Shown: positions 23,342 to 35,414 of the stretch, one piece after another
How the letters are laid out: every line of letters begins with the position of its first letter
How positions within the stretch are numbered: position 1 is the stretch's first letter
NCBI RefSeq assembly: GCF_914767665.1
Contig: NC_059504.1
Span: 48,267,720-48,331,719 of the forward strand
Reading direction: 5' to 3'
Length of the DNA: 64,000 nucleotides
Source of the DNA: Harmonia axyridis
Lineage: Eukaryota; Arthropoda; Insecta; Coleoptera; Coccinellidae
Program-made: the position numbers and the translations under genes
Notes under the pieces: generated by a model
Seen by the model: the letters and a program-made list of their open reading frames with translations, nothing else
The model's database searches: none
What the model was told of the DNA's origin: nothing

Positions 23342-24766
23342 ATTCTGAGTGAATAATGTCGTGTGTGACACCTTTAGATTTCCAGATTTCTCTCAACACC
23401 GACACCCAGCAACCACGTGTAGATCGCCTCTCGATTTCGAATCCTGCGGTTCATCGCACAACCATAGAACGGAATATCGAATCTCTGCCCCCTGCGCCGC
23501 ACCCTTGGCGGTTCCCGTCGTCATGCGATATTACCCCGTCGAAACATTACGATGGTCATTTGCGAAACCGAGCATGAGGCGCGGTCTTCTTTTCCATTAT
23601 CCCGACCGCTTTTTCGACCTCTCGAGTTCATTATGCAAATTAATTCCGTTCTCTCTCTGGCGGCGGCCAAAGATACCCCGAAAGCACGGAATAACCCCGG
23701 AGTTTATTTTTCGACCGTGAGAAGCAGTCTGCTCCCGACCAAGATCGCACGGTCTGAGTGAATTTTTCTCCTCATTATCATTTCGTTCGGTGTTTGATGG
23801 TTTGGGAGGTGCCGGTTTTTGGGGGATTCGTTCGTGTTTTTAGCGTGGGGTTCACTTTCGGCAGGTTGAGTCATCCTGTAGGGTTTTTTGATAGCAATGG
23901 TACAATTTGAAATGGTGATGATGGCAACACTTTGTATTATTTTATGTAATTTCTTATGGTGATATTATTCAGCAGGTTAAGAAATTCAATAACGCTTCAC
24001 AACGTTTGGATACTGTTGAAATATTTTATCAAAATTTGCTCATTTGTGAATATTGAGAGAAATTTCAAAAGAATTCAGTTCAACTCACTTTTCATCGTAT
24101 TATTATCAAGTACAGCTCACGATTGGTATTTTCGTATCGTAAAAAAAATAATACGACAAATAGTGAGGCGATAACCGAATAATGATGTCCATAACTCCTT
24201 TATATATTCTCTCAGTATTTACAAATAAGCATTAATTTTGAAACAACTATTCAACAATTTCTGAAGGTTTTGAAGATTTGCATTCTACTAAACTTTTATG
24301 ACATTAAAAATATCGTGTTGCCATTATAACCATTTGAAAACCCTTTATTTGCTATGTCGAAGATTTTTACCTGACTGTTCGAGGCCAGGAAGATGTTTCT
24401 CAATTTTTTCTTGATGGACTGTGAGGAACAATTCTTCTTTCAACTGCTGTGAAAAGTAGCCTATTCTTCATAGATTACTGAATTTCAAAACTAAGTTTTG
24501 CTCATACTGTGAGAAATATTATTTCTCACGACAGTTTGCCCACACCTCGTTTGAAAGACCAATGAAATTCAGCTTTTGAAAAGTCGTTTCTATGAAAATG
24601 CAAGAAATGCATAGGTATGTCAACACAAGTGGAACTTTTCTCACTTGTTGCAAAATATACCATTCTTGTCTTACAATTTTTTATTGTAAGGGCAAGGAGA
24701 TGCCAATGAGGGAACAAGATTCATTGAGGAAGGCCAAGATTACAGGTCCATTCAGATTACGTCATA
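23342..24766. other. Unassigned DNA with a GC-richer block and a short shared segment
   Basis: 23390-23830 is GC-richer with overlapping frames and no recognised domain. 24110-24185 (ATCAAGTACAGCTCA, TGGTATT, GACAAATAGTGAG, TAACCGAAT) recurs at about 31170-31285, indicating an unidentified dispersed repeat. Confidence 0.35.
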
Positions 24767-24770
24767 TTCA

Positions 24771-26115
24771 TGTAGGCTTGGTTAATCGATCGTCTAGAGG
24801 TATGATTCGATTACATGGCCTTTCGTCTTTTTCTCCGTGACATTGTCGGATTTGTAATAATTAAACTCTTTTGAATTATTAACATCTATTTACAAAGCCA
24901 CACTTATACAGTACAAACTCAGTATTGAGAATATCTTAATTGCGTCTTACTTACAAGTTCCTCACTACGGTACTGAATTTCGTCTTCAACTCGAGTGTTA
25001 ATTACTCGAAACGTCTTGGATTATCACGTCTTCGTCGTACTTTAAGTTTTCGTTCGTATAGTCTCTAACTTGTTCGCGACTCGTCTTAATCTAGTCCGCG
25101 AACCGTCTTTTCGTCTTACGTCTCAAGTTGACCGACCGAACTTGACTCGTCGTAGACTTGCCTTGAACTTGCCCCGGCTCTCGACTCGAACTTCGACTTT
25201 TTCGTCTTTGACTTGACTTCAACTGTCTCTCCGCCGATTGGAAAAAATCTATATGGTATATGGAAAAAAACTCCCGAAACACTCAAATGTACATGACCAC
25301 CTTACGCGATCCAGAAACAAAATTGTGATTCCCAGCCACCGCATTAATAGAACACAAAATACGTACATCTTCAATGGTGTTAAGATGTACAATAAACTTC
25401 CCGATCACATGACATCACTTCGTGGAGCGACCTTTAAAAGGCTTGTGAAAAACTTACTTATTGAAAATGTCTTCTATTCCATAGAAGAATTCATGAACCA
25501 TCAATTCTAGTCATTATATTCACTAGTCAATTTTGTATATGTATTATATATTTATGATATATGTGTTTAAATGTTATTAACGTGTGTACTAATGTTCAGG
25601 ACATCTGTAGGTATACTTTGTCTTATATTTTATTGACCTACCCTGTAAAGTTTTGAGGGAAATAAACGAGTATGAGTATGAGTATGAGAACTTACCCTGT
25701 CTCGAATATTGACCTCCCTTCTTTCGGCTTAACCATACCCTTAGGGAAAGTACCATCCCCTAGTCCAATAAGAATTTTGCCGTACCGCCCACAAAGATCT
25801 TCGCGGATTCCTGGAAATCGAATATTCTCGAAGGACTAGAACCTGATACACATATGTAACACATCTGGTACAACCGTCTTGTTCTCGAACTTTTCCAACC
25901 CCCCAGTAGATCTCTTCAAGATTTACAATTCCATGACATATCTTCGACACCTCGAAGAATTACACATCCTTTTTACATTATATGTACAATAACAATTCTT
26001 TCCCTGTAAATTCATTGAATGTGTCATGCCCTCGATACTTAAAGAAACTAATAGATCTCCAAGCATCCCATTGATCATTACAATCATTTACAGGGAACAA
26101 TAACTGGATCCTACA
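24771..26115 (+). repeat. LTR-like repeat, copy 5, split by a nested retroposon
   Basis: Starts TGTAGGCTTGGTTAATCGAT and ends CTGGATCCTACA, with perfect flanking TTCA duplications (24767-24770 and 26116-26119). Removing the foreign segment 25241-25690 leaves about 895 bases, the normal length. On the minus strand it holds the shared 70-codon open stretch (25741-25950). Confidence 0.75.
25238..25690 (+). mobile_element. 5'-truncated non-LTR retroposon nested in LTR-like copy 5
   Basis: The segment interrupts the LTR-like sequence between ...GCCGATTGGAA and ...CTTACCCTGTCTCG, text that is continuous in copy 1 (6888-6907). It encodes about 85 residues ending at 25510, with HLTRSRNKIVIPSHRI, TYIFNGVKMYNKLPDHM and FKRLVKNLLIENVFYSIEEF. 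That pattern closes many insect non-LTR polyproteins. A 3' UTR of about 160 bases ends AAATAAACGAGTATGAGTAT with three GTATGA hexamers as tail. Target duplication is at most 2-3 bases. Reverse transcriptase is absent. Confidence 0.75.
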
Positions 26116-26119
26116 TTCA

Positions 26120-27697
26120 TATTGATTTTTTTTGCACATGTGATATTTCAGATCAGGCCTCTATGCCCTGGAGATGAATCAAATTAGTGTGATCATCCAA
26201 ATTATATTTCTCGAATTATATTTGTTATTACTTTGGTTAACTTATCAATTTAAATAAGTTGATCCTCATATATTTTTTTCACACTGCAGGAGGTTGAAAT
26301 AAATATCACGACGTTGCAGGTTGGAAGTTTAATTTGAAACTGAATCAACATTCTATCGATGCACCACATGTGCAGTCAGATTAGTTACTACATAAAAACC
26401 TAATAAACACCTAACAATATTCATTCTTAATCATGTCCTGGATGGAAAACTAGTCGGTAAAAACAGAAGACCCATCTATTAGCCCGTTGCATGACTAGCC
26501 GAACTCAGAATAGCTCGTATATATTCTTTCTAACAATCTACATCCCCTTAATCACTGGAAAGCCGCTCTTTCAGTAATTGAAAAAGGTAAAAAACACAGG
26601 TTTTATTACATTATAAAATCATCTCTATATGTATAGCGGTAGTATGTTTTTGAACTGCTCACGAAAAAAATAATTCACCTAATGACTTGGATGAGTTCTG
26701 AACTGAAATTCTGAAATTCGGCATAAATGATTATTTTACACATAAAAAATGAACTTCACCCTGACAACTGACATATTTAGTATTTTTTTTTTGTTCTGTC
26801 TGAATTTGGTGATGCGAAACTGTTAGTCTTCATTCGGTCGCAAAATCTCACCAGTAATCATATCAATGAAATATTGATTTTATTCATCTATATTCTTTTT
26901 TAATCTTCTGTGACTGTTCTTGAAGTCATTGTGTATGATATTTGAAAATGTTCCTTTCATCCTTATGAAAATATCATCCCGCTAAAGTTTGTTATTTTGA
27001 AACTGTCAGGAAAATAAAATTTGGAACTGCCATAATAACAAATTATAGTCGTATTTCGCTTATTATTTCGGAAATTAGCAATTGTGAGTATTTCCATTGA
27101 TTAACTGTTATAGAATTACTCATTGAAAACACAGATATATAGAGAAAGAGGGAAATTATTCGTCTTCTATTGTGGTTCAGGTTTGCAGCCGTTATCACAG
27201 ACGTTTTAATTGAGTCCAATTAGGAAAGGACGATTATCCCTTCGGAAATCGGAAAGTAATCCTAGGATCCGTAATTGTTATAGGAAAAGAGAAAAACAAT
27301 GATACTGTTTACTCTTTTTGTCATGATGTTACGAAAACGATATAACCTAATTGGTGAGCAATAAACTTACATATTGAGTCTCTGAGAGAAGAACACTAGT
27401 TAAAAAAAGCGTAAACAACAACGAGGATTCCTTGTCGTATCTATTGCTTTATTTTTCCATTCTGGAAGGTTTTTCCAATAAAAGCGAGTCAAAGTTACGG
27501 TAACGTTATAATATTGGTATAAAACAAACCAAGGCCTTCTATGATACACTACAGCATTATGGAGCTATGAAAAGGTCTTCGGTGCTGTTTGCGGGTTTTT
27601 TCAGATCCTGAATGACGATAATTTTGTTAGATCTTAGTATTAAAATCTCCATAAAGTTATGGAAAATATTCCATCTACAGCAGTACCTATGGTTCTG
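26120..27697. other. Unassigned AT-rich DNA
   Basis: No gene, RNA or repeat recognised. Confidence 0.3.
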
Positions 27698-28386
27698 TAC
27701 CAGGGTTTTCCTAAATTGGAGGTATAAGGAAAAATGAGAGATTCCTCGGACGATTTTAAGGGAACAAGTCTTCTAAACGTGAGTACCTTGTTTTCTAGAT
27801 ACAGGGTGTTTGTAATTGTCCACATTCTTGTGATATTTATACCAGTTTATTGAATCTTCAATTATTTTTGCTACAGATTGGGTGAATAAGTAATAAAACT
27901 TATGATTAATTTATTCATCACAGGTTACTTACTTGAATTTTTCAGAGGATTTGGTTGTACAAAAATGTTTGAAATTGTTTCTAGAAATTAGTAGTAGATA
28001 CGTCAAAAACCAAATTTTAAAAATCAAAAATATGTAATGCCGGACCAAAGTTTTTCATAATTTATAGTACCAGTGATTCACCAAAACTGAGTTCTGGAGG
28101 AAAGAAGAGAGCATTATTCCAAAAAAACATCACCATGTAGATTTTCATTCAAAATTAGCATACCACATGATCAAAACTTCAACTAATATTTATGCAGAAT
28201 TTGAGTTGAATATTTTGTGGAGGGGAGGTGCTATGAGAAAAAAACTTGAAAAAAATAGCAAACTTGAATACTCTGTATTGCCAAAACTAGGTGTTTTTTT
28301 GTATATGTTCATTTGAATGTTTTTTCCGAAAATGACACCAGGAATTTGTTATTCTAGTTTTACCTCCAAATTAGGAACGTCCTGTA
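27698..28386. repeat. MITE-like element with CAGGG...CCTG ends and TA duplications
   Basis: The left end CAGGGTTTTCCTAAATTGGA (27700) and the right end, complementary CAGGACGTTCCTAATTTGGA (28384 leftward), form an imperfect TIR of about 27 bases. TA flanks both sides (27698-27699, 28385-28386), as for Tc1/mariner-type MITEs. A further internal terminal-like block, ATACAGGGTGTTTG at 27799, suggests a composite. A relative lies at 21903. No coding sequence. Confidence 0.55.
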
Positions 28387-29719
28387 TAGATCGACTTTGA
28401 CTTGATCCATTGATTATCGTTCTGCGATGAACACTTTCCTACTGCCCTTGCATTACTGATCCATTTTCCAATAATTCTGGGATAAACTATAATGATTGAG
28501 ATTAAACTCGAGCTGAATCCAAAAAGTCCTCTAGGATTTTCCCGTTTCTCAAGAAAGTCTTCATACAAATACTATGGTGAAGAAGAATTGCACTAAAAGT
28601 GGAATCCATTTTCGTTCCATAAGCACTTTTTTTGTCATTTAGCGTTTGACTTGATACAAGAGTCTAGTTTTTGGTAGATATTACAACAAATGACTAACTT
28701 GGCGTTATTTGAGTAAGTAATATTCTTGTAGGGCGATTCAATAGCTGCAGTTGTAATCAAGTCAAAAAAAAAATGCTACATTTTTTCAAAATACATATAC
28801 AAGGAAAATACTTCCACAAATAAGCCTCATTCAGCGACATTCAGCAAACAATAAACCAGAGAGAACGAGGAATGCGCGTTGCGGCGAATCACCGAACAAA
28901 ACCACCGCGCGCGCACAGAGTGTCCTAACGGAACGTACCGAATATACGTCACGGCCGGATACAATATTCCAGTAGGGAAGAGAAGCGGAAAATTCTAATA
29001 TATAAACCGGTGATGCGTGCGGGCCACAATTAAACACATAAACAGTTTCCTTCAATTCCGCGGAAAACACGTGTCTGTATTGCGCGGCCTGCCTCATTTT
29101 TAATTACGTACCAGCGAACGTGCCTGAAACCGCAATTGGCACGTAGGAACGTAATAGTATGATCACGACTTGAGTGATGCTGGCTTACTGCCTGAGGTTT
29201 AGCGAACGTGTTTTTGTCAGCGGAAAAAAGACTCTGTGGTAGAGACAGTTTTATACGGATTTGTATAATGGCATATACGAATGCATGTTCTGTCAATTTT
29301 CACCAGATATTGCACATTCTACCAAATATTCAGAGATGCAGCTTATTTTTACTGTATTTATAGTAATTTTTCGTTGAATACCTAGTAAAAGCTGAAATTG
29401 AACCAACAAAAACTATTTTCAAAATGACTTCGACTGCAGTATAGTAATGGCCTTTAAAATAGTTTCAATTTAGTTATCTTTGGCTCGGAAACGTAATATC
29501 AAAAAAGGATACCGCATACTTTATCAGGAAAAGTGGCCTCCTATCAAATCAGCTGAATTTCTGATATGTTAAAATCCCAGTCATTCCAAACAAAAAGTTT
29601 AATAGGCAAAAGTTTTTTCTATAGCCTAGTTTTGATGCTAAAGGCCCCTGAAACTTTTCATTTGATCCCCATTGTTAAACAATACGAAACGTTATCGTGG
29701 ATAATCATCACAATTTTGT
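28387..29719. other. Unassigned DNA
   Basis: 28840-29240 is GC-richer with two overlapping minus-strand frames of 88 codons and no recognisable domain. The rest is AT-rich. Confidence 0.3.
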
Positions 29720-30050
29720 TATTATGAGACCCCTCGTGGATTAAAGGGGGTCGTTGTGTTGCAACAGGGTCACCTCTCCACGATGGTATAATAGGGTACG
29801 TCTTGGGCAGAGATCACTGGATAGCTCAACTGATACGTCCACCAGCGTACTCGGGACGAAACACCAAACCCCTGGGAGAGGGCGCACATCGTAACTTGGC
29901 TCGGGAAAGGCTCCCCAAAGTGGTGACCCTGTCGTGATGGCGGAAAGCTGCAGCTTTAAAGCGCCTAGGCGACACAGTGTATCGCTCAACGTCACAGCTA
30001 CTGGCGTGTTCTTCGGCCAGTAGCACGCCTTTACAGCTCGCATGTGATTC
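29720..30050. other. GC-rich block of unknown nature, possibly structured
   Basis: About 330 bases of clearly higher GC lie in AT-rich surroundings with rather sharp edges. It contains a hairpin, GCTACTGGC...GCCAGTAGC at 29997-30026. The minus strand is open for 100 codons (29741-30043), but the encoded sequence has no recognised motif. Alternatives are the 5' UTR of a retrotransposon, a structured RNA or a conserved regulatory block; I cannot choose among them. Confidence 0.3.
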
Positions 30051-30154
30051 TTGAAGGAATCACACTCTGATTTACAGAATCTTCATAAGCACTCAACGAA
30101 AATTTCAATAGCGATGTTGTCATCTTCAGAAATCAAAAATTCCTTCTAGTTTGA

Positions 30155-30222
30155 CAAAACAACGAAATTATTATGAGGATATTCAGTAAAACCAATAACG
30201 AGCGCTCAGAAATGAAAATGTA
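30155..30222. repeat. 68-bp segment duplicated at 31437-31505
   Basis: AAACAACGAAATTATTATGA, then AAAACCAATAACGAGCGCTC and AGAAATGAAAA. The same text recurs at 31449-31505 with few differences. The two copies flank LTR-like copy 6, separated from it by 0 and about 320 bases. Nature unknown. Confidence 0.5.
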
Positions 30223-31114
30223 TGTAGGATCCAGTTATTGTTCCCTGTAAATAATTGAGATGGTCATCAGGATGCTTGAAGACCTATTAGTTTCTTCAGG
30301 TGTCGAGGGCATGACAGTTTCAATGAATTTACAGGGAACGAATTGTTATTGTACATTTAATGTAAAAAGGATGTGTATTTCTTCGAGGTGTCGAAGATAT
30401 GTCATGGAGTTGTAAATCTTAAGAGACTTACTGGGGTTGGGAAAGATCGGAGACAAGGCGGTTGTACCAGATGTGTCACATCTGTGTATCAGGTTCTAGT
30501 CCTTCGAGAATATTCGATTTCTAGGAATCCTCGAAGAGCTTTGTGGGCGGTACGGCAAAACTCTTATTGGACTAGGGGATGGTACTTTCCCTAAGGGTGT
30601 GGTCAAGCCGGAAGGAGGGAAGGATATTCAGAGTGGACGGGGTAAGTTGCGGTCAGGGGACGAAGTAAGTTCGAGTCGAGAGTCAGTTCAAAATTAAGTC
30701 GAAGACGGGTAAAGTTGAAGTTCGGTCTAAGTCGAAGAAAGAGCAAGTTCGGTCGGTCAACTTAAGAAGTACGACGTAAAGACGGTTCGCGGACTATATT
30801 AAGATGAGTCGCGAACGAGTTAAAGACGAAACAACCGAAACTAGTATTAGAGACGAAGACGTGATAATCAAAACGCTTCGAGTGATTAACACTCGAATTA
30901 AAGACGAAATTCAGTCGCGTAGTGAGAAACTTGTAATTAAGACTTAATTTAGATCTTCTCAGTACTGAGTTTGTACTGTAAGTGTGGCTTTGTAAATAGA
31001 TGTAAATAATTCGAAAGAGTTTAATTATTACAAATCCGACAAAGTCACGAAGAAGAAGAGGAAAGGCCAGGTAATCGAATCATACCTCTAGACGATCGAT
31101 TAACCAAGCCTACA
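30223..31114 (-). repeat. LTR-like repeat, copy 6 (892 bp, inverted)
   Basis: Starts TGTAGGATCCAGTTATTG and ends TTAACCAAGCCTACA. Perfect TGTA duplications flank it (30219-30222 and 31115-31118). It carries the shared open stretch at 30373-30594. One of the best preserved copies. Confidence 0.75.
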
Positions 31115-32527
31115 TGTATATTCAGTTAATCGACTCGGTATTCATGGTATTGCAGACACATTTGAGAGTCATATCAAGTACAGCTCAGGACTGGTATTCT
31201 TGTATAATATAAGAAAAATACACTTTCATATTTTTTTCATTATGAGTTAAGACAAATAGTGAGTATATTAACCGAATATTGTCTTTTGTATTGCATAACG
31301 ATCGTAGATAATCTTCATTTTGAAGATAGGCGACAGTATAGGCTGACACTGTTATAGTACTAGTGATACTTTTGTGAAATATAGCTCTATTACGCTAAAA
31401 CCAAAAGTTTTTTGATCTAAAAGACAAATAATGTTTGAGGTATGGAAAACAACGAAATTATAATGAGGATACAGTAAAACCAATAACGACCGCTCAGAAA
31501 TGAAAAAGTTATTATGTATAATACTCCCAAAAAAGTTCTTAAGGGAGTATATCCTTTCCAATTATGTGGACGAACCATATTCACCCAAAGCCGACACGTT
31601 AGACTTCATTGAATTTCCACCATCCGAAAAATATAGAGAGGATACTCCGATCTCCTGAAGACCCCGATCTATATTTCATAAAGTGCGGGCAGAATGCATC
31701 AATATAAAAAAGTGGGACCGGGATGGATCCGAAAACGACCGAGAGACGGGCTTGGACCGGAACGGGGTCCTCCTGAATATGTAATTTCCAATGGATTCTG
31801 CGGGGATTTCAAGATGTGAGGGTTTTTCAAGCTGGGGTTATTTCAATCAATACCTGACTGATACGGGCGCCGCCGTTTGTAGAATGCGATGATTACGTTC
31901 ACGTATATCTACATTTTTTTTTGCCGAGGAGATGAGATATTATACGGCGGGGGAAGAATTGAAGGGCCGGAGGTTCATATATTCCGGGAGATTTTCTTTG
32001 ATGCCGATATTTGGAGAATGCTGAAAGAGGTTATATGTATGTGATACTTTGAGCCGATTCACCGTCGGAAATATGGAAAATTCATTGTGGTTAGTCGGCG
32101 TTTCTATTTGAAAATTTTCGACGTTATGAACAGGTGGGCTAATCGTTCATTGACATAATTTGGTATTCCTCCATTTGACGTCCATCAATGAATATATCAT
32201 TTTGAAACGTGTGAATGTAAATTATTTTAATTTGACGTTACTCCCATAAAGCCGAAAATGATAAATGGCCAACTGTCCAATTGCGGTGTTTTCAATTGTA
32301 TCAATTGATTTTCTACTCTTCGACATAGTACCAGTAATATCTACATTGATGCAATACTTATTAGTCCTGATAATCACATATTCTATATGGAGAAAAAACA
32401 AGGAGAGATATTGGAATGCCTATTTCCACAAAAATTATCATGAGCCCTAAAAATATCCATTTTTTACGTGTTTGTTACGAATACGTATCTTTCAAATTAC
32501 TATATCCCTTTAATGAATTTCAATTTA
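31115..32527. other. Unassigned DNA
   Basis: 31170-31285 shares blocks with 24110-24185, and 31437-31505 with 30155-30222. 31600-32110 is GC-richer without a recognised domain. No gene supported. Confidence 0.3.
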
Positions 32528-33420
32528 TGTAGGCTTGGTTAATCGATCGTCTAGAGGTATGATTCGATTACCTGGCCTTTCGTCTTTTTCTCCGTGACTT
32601 TGTTGGATTTGTAATAATTAAACTCTTTTGAATTATCTTCATCTATTTACAAAGCCACACTCATACAGTACAAACTCAGTATTGAGAAGATCCTAATTAC
32701 GTCTTAATTAACAAGTTTCTCACTACGGTACTGAATTTCGTCTTTAACTCTAGTTCAATTACTCGAAACGTCTTCGTTTATCACGTCTTCGTCGTACTTC
32801 AAGTTTTCGGTCGTCTCGTCTTTAACTTGTTCGCGACTCGTCTTAATCTAGTCCGCGAACCGTCTTTTCGTCTTACGTCTTAAGTTGACCGATCGAACTT
32901 GTCTCGTCTTTGATTTAAGTTGAACTGTACCGTCTGTACCCGTCTTTGGTTTAATCTTAACTGTCTCCGTCTTCGGCTTAATTTGAACTGTGCTCTCTGC
33001 CGATTGGAACTACCCTGTCTCGAATATCCCTTCTTTTCGTTTTGGCCACACCCTTAGGGGAAAGTACCATCTCCTAGTCCAATGAAATCTTTTGCCGTAG
33101 TGCCCCCGAAGATCTTCGCGGATTCCTGGAAATCGAAAATTCTAGAAGGACTAGAACCTGAGAAAACAGATGTAACCATCTGGCATAACCGTCTTGTTCT
33201 GAAACTTTCCCAACCCCATAAATCTCCCAAGTTTTACAACCGACATAACACATTCTTCGACACCCCGAAGAATAACACATCCTTTTCGCATTATGTACAA
33301 TAACAATTCGTTCCCTGTAAATTCATTGAATTTGTCATGCCCTTGGCACTTAAAGAGACTAATAGGTCTCCAAGCATCCTGTTGACCATCTCAATTATTT
33401 ACAGGGAACTGAATCCTACA
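32528..33420 (+). repeat. LTR-like repeat, copy 7 (893 bp)
   Basis: Starts TGTAGGCTTGGTTAATCGAT and ends ACTGAATCCTACA. Flanking tetramers are TTTA and TATA (one difference). A small repeat expansion is visible around 32905-32995 (recurring CGTCTTxGxTTxAxxTTGAACTG). Confidence 0.7.
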
Positions 33421-33426
33421 TATATA

Positions 33427-33642
33427 TACAGGGTCTTTTTATGGACATGCTTTAGTCATAAGAAATGTAACTGACCCAGTCCTAGATTTCAGGGTGCCAT
33501 ATCAGTCGACATATTATCTTTGTGACGAAATGAATGAACAGTCTTTACATTTTCCAATAAGTATCGTAGGCCTAATAACCATAGGAGATTTGCAATCTTT
33601 TGGAAACCTCTGTCTATACTATATACTATGAAACACCCTGTA
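33427..33642. repeat. Short MITE with CAGGGT...ACCCTG ends
   Basis: About 212 bases between TA dinucleotides (33427-33428 and 33641-33642). The left end is CAGGGTCTTTTTATGG. The right end, read on the other strand, is CAGGGTGTTTCATAG. It resembles short Tc1/mariner-type MITEs. It follows LTR-like copy 7 by only six bases. No coding sequence. Confidence 0.55.
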
Positions 33643-34089
33643 TGAATTTGAAGTAGTAGAGATGGCATCAAAGTTGATAATACTTCTTAATTAAATTTAT
33701 CACTCGCTTTATTTCAATGAATTGATTCTTCTTGTCGAATCAGAACCTCCACCATAGAATACTAGATTGACTCATACTTTCTTATGCCACGAATATCATA
33801 CGGAATATAAAATTGAAAGAACAAGTAGACGTTAATACGAATCAGTGAAAATTGAGTACACTTTAACAAACGTCACTGACATTGTCAAATTAAAGAATGA
33901 AAATTTATGGCAATAATTGCGAAACCGACGCATTCGCCATTTGGTAACATTTCATCAAACATTTCGTTGTGAATAAGAAAGGTTACTTTTCAATGTTTCC
34001 GCTTGAAAATGAATGAGTTTCATAAAACGAAACTTTCAGAGCTAGTTCATTCATGCCCTTATCCGGTCTTAGAAGGCAAAAAATACTGT

Positions 34090-34420
34090 ATACCTGAATA
34101 TAAGGGTTGTCGAATAAGAGGTTTCATTTTGAATAGGCCGGTATACTGGCAGCTGTAACTCTTGAAGCTGTCATCTTTTGACATTTGACAAGTGGAAACT
34201 ACGCCATTACTAAAAATGAAACGATACACGCATCACAAATGCAATGAAATTATTAAAAAAATTGGTGAAAAGTCTGCAGACACAGTTCGCAAAACTAAAG
34301 CACAATTCGATCTATTAGGACAAATACGTGATTTGAAGAATAGAACCCCTATGCGTCTCTCAAGAACAACAGAGAATATTGCTGCTGTAGCCCGTATTTG
34401 AAAAAGAGGCTGGTGTAACG
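34090..34420 (+). pseudogene. Decayed D,D41D transposase, N-terminal region
   Basis: The terminal block TTGTCGAATAAGAGGTTTCA (34108-34127) is followed by the Met region (ATGAAACGATACACGCATCA at 34216). A fairly well preserved DNA-binding region follows: VRKTKAQFD, LLGQIRDLKNRTPMRLSRTT and ENIAAVAR in one frame (34192-34401). It stops at 34401, before the catalytic domain, which is missing. The best preserved N-terminal part of this family in the window. Confidence 0.65.
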
Positions 34421-35414
34421 ATGAATGAATTGCTCTACCAAACTATGCTTAATGATATTTATAGCCGAAATTAGAAGATATTATAGTAAAGGACGTTTAT
34501 TTTCAAGAAGACTTAGTTATTTTCTACGGGTATTATACATTATTTTCCCTGATTCACTCAATTTTTACTGAAAATTTATTGAATATATTTCCATAAACAT
34601 CGTTTAGTGAAGTTTGCTTTGAAAAATGTGGGTCGTTTGTATCCCAAATTCGACAAATAATAGATAACCCCGTGGTAGGACATGAAATAATAAAATATAA
34701 CCATGATATTAGTCTGAATCTGAAATATTCTCTCTCGACTTTTTTCTACAAGATGTGGCAGTTTGAAAGGGTCAGCCACATAATTAGTGAAAAAGACGTT
34801 TTGCATTCGGAATTGGAATGCAACAGCGCTAATTACACTTCCAATAAACAATTATCAAGAATAATTAACCAAAGCTAGGATTCTTCAGAAGAACGTGAAC
34901 CATTCATAATGAAATTTTCCGAAATCCTTTTACCCAATCCACAGCCGACCGTGGGAGTGAATAAAAATCAACTCTAGAACCCCGCTGTTCCGAATGATTC
35001 CGCGAACAAAGGTTATTGATAATTATGGCAGCGCACGAGAGTTGGCAATCAATTCACGAAACATCAAAGCAAATCATGAAAGAGTTTTTGCATCAGGTGC
35101 TTCAGGAATATTACCAGAGGTCTCCGTCTCTTTGGCGTAAGTCGAGCGACAAAAAATCGGAAAATAATGCACTTTTACAAGCTTTTGTTCCACTCGGCGA
35201 TTATTTTCTGGAATGGGACTTTTCCGGCTTCCCGCGCTATCGCTTGTAATATCCAAGCGAAGAATGCATGGCCGGTATTTTTTTTTTTGGAGTTATGGTC
35301 GAATTGAAACGGAAGGGGACAAAGCGAGTTTTTATACCGGATTCCGTAAGTATACAGTATCAAGGGCGGCTACAGAATTTTTCCAAGGAAGGGCTGATGG
35401 AGATAATATTTAAT
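34421..35414. other. Unassigned DNA
   Basis: AT-rich to 34900, GC-richer at 34930-35400 with overlapping frames on both strands and no recognised domain. Confidence 0.3.

Noticed and set aside
29741..30043. 100-codon minus-strand frame as a protein gene
   Set aside because: GC-rich sequence favours chance frames, the composition of the peptide is unremarkable and no motif is seen. Listed only as an unidentified block.
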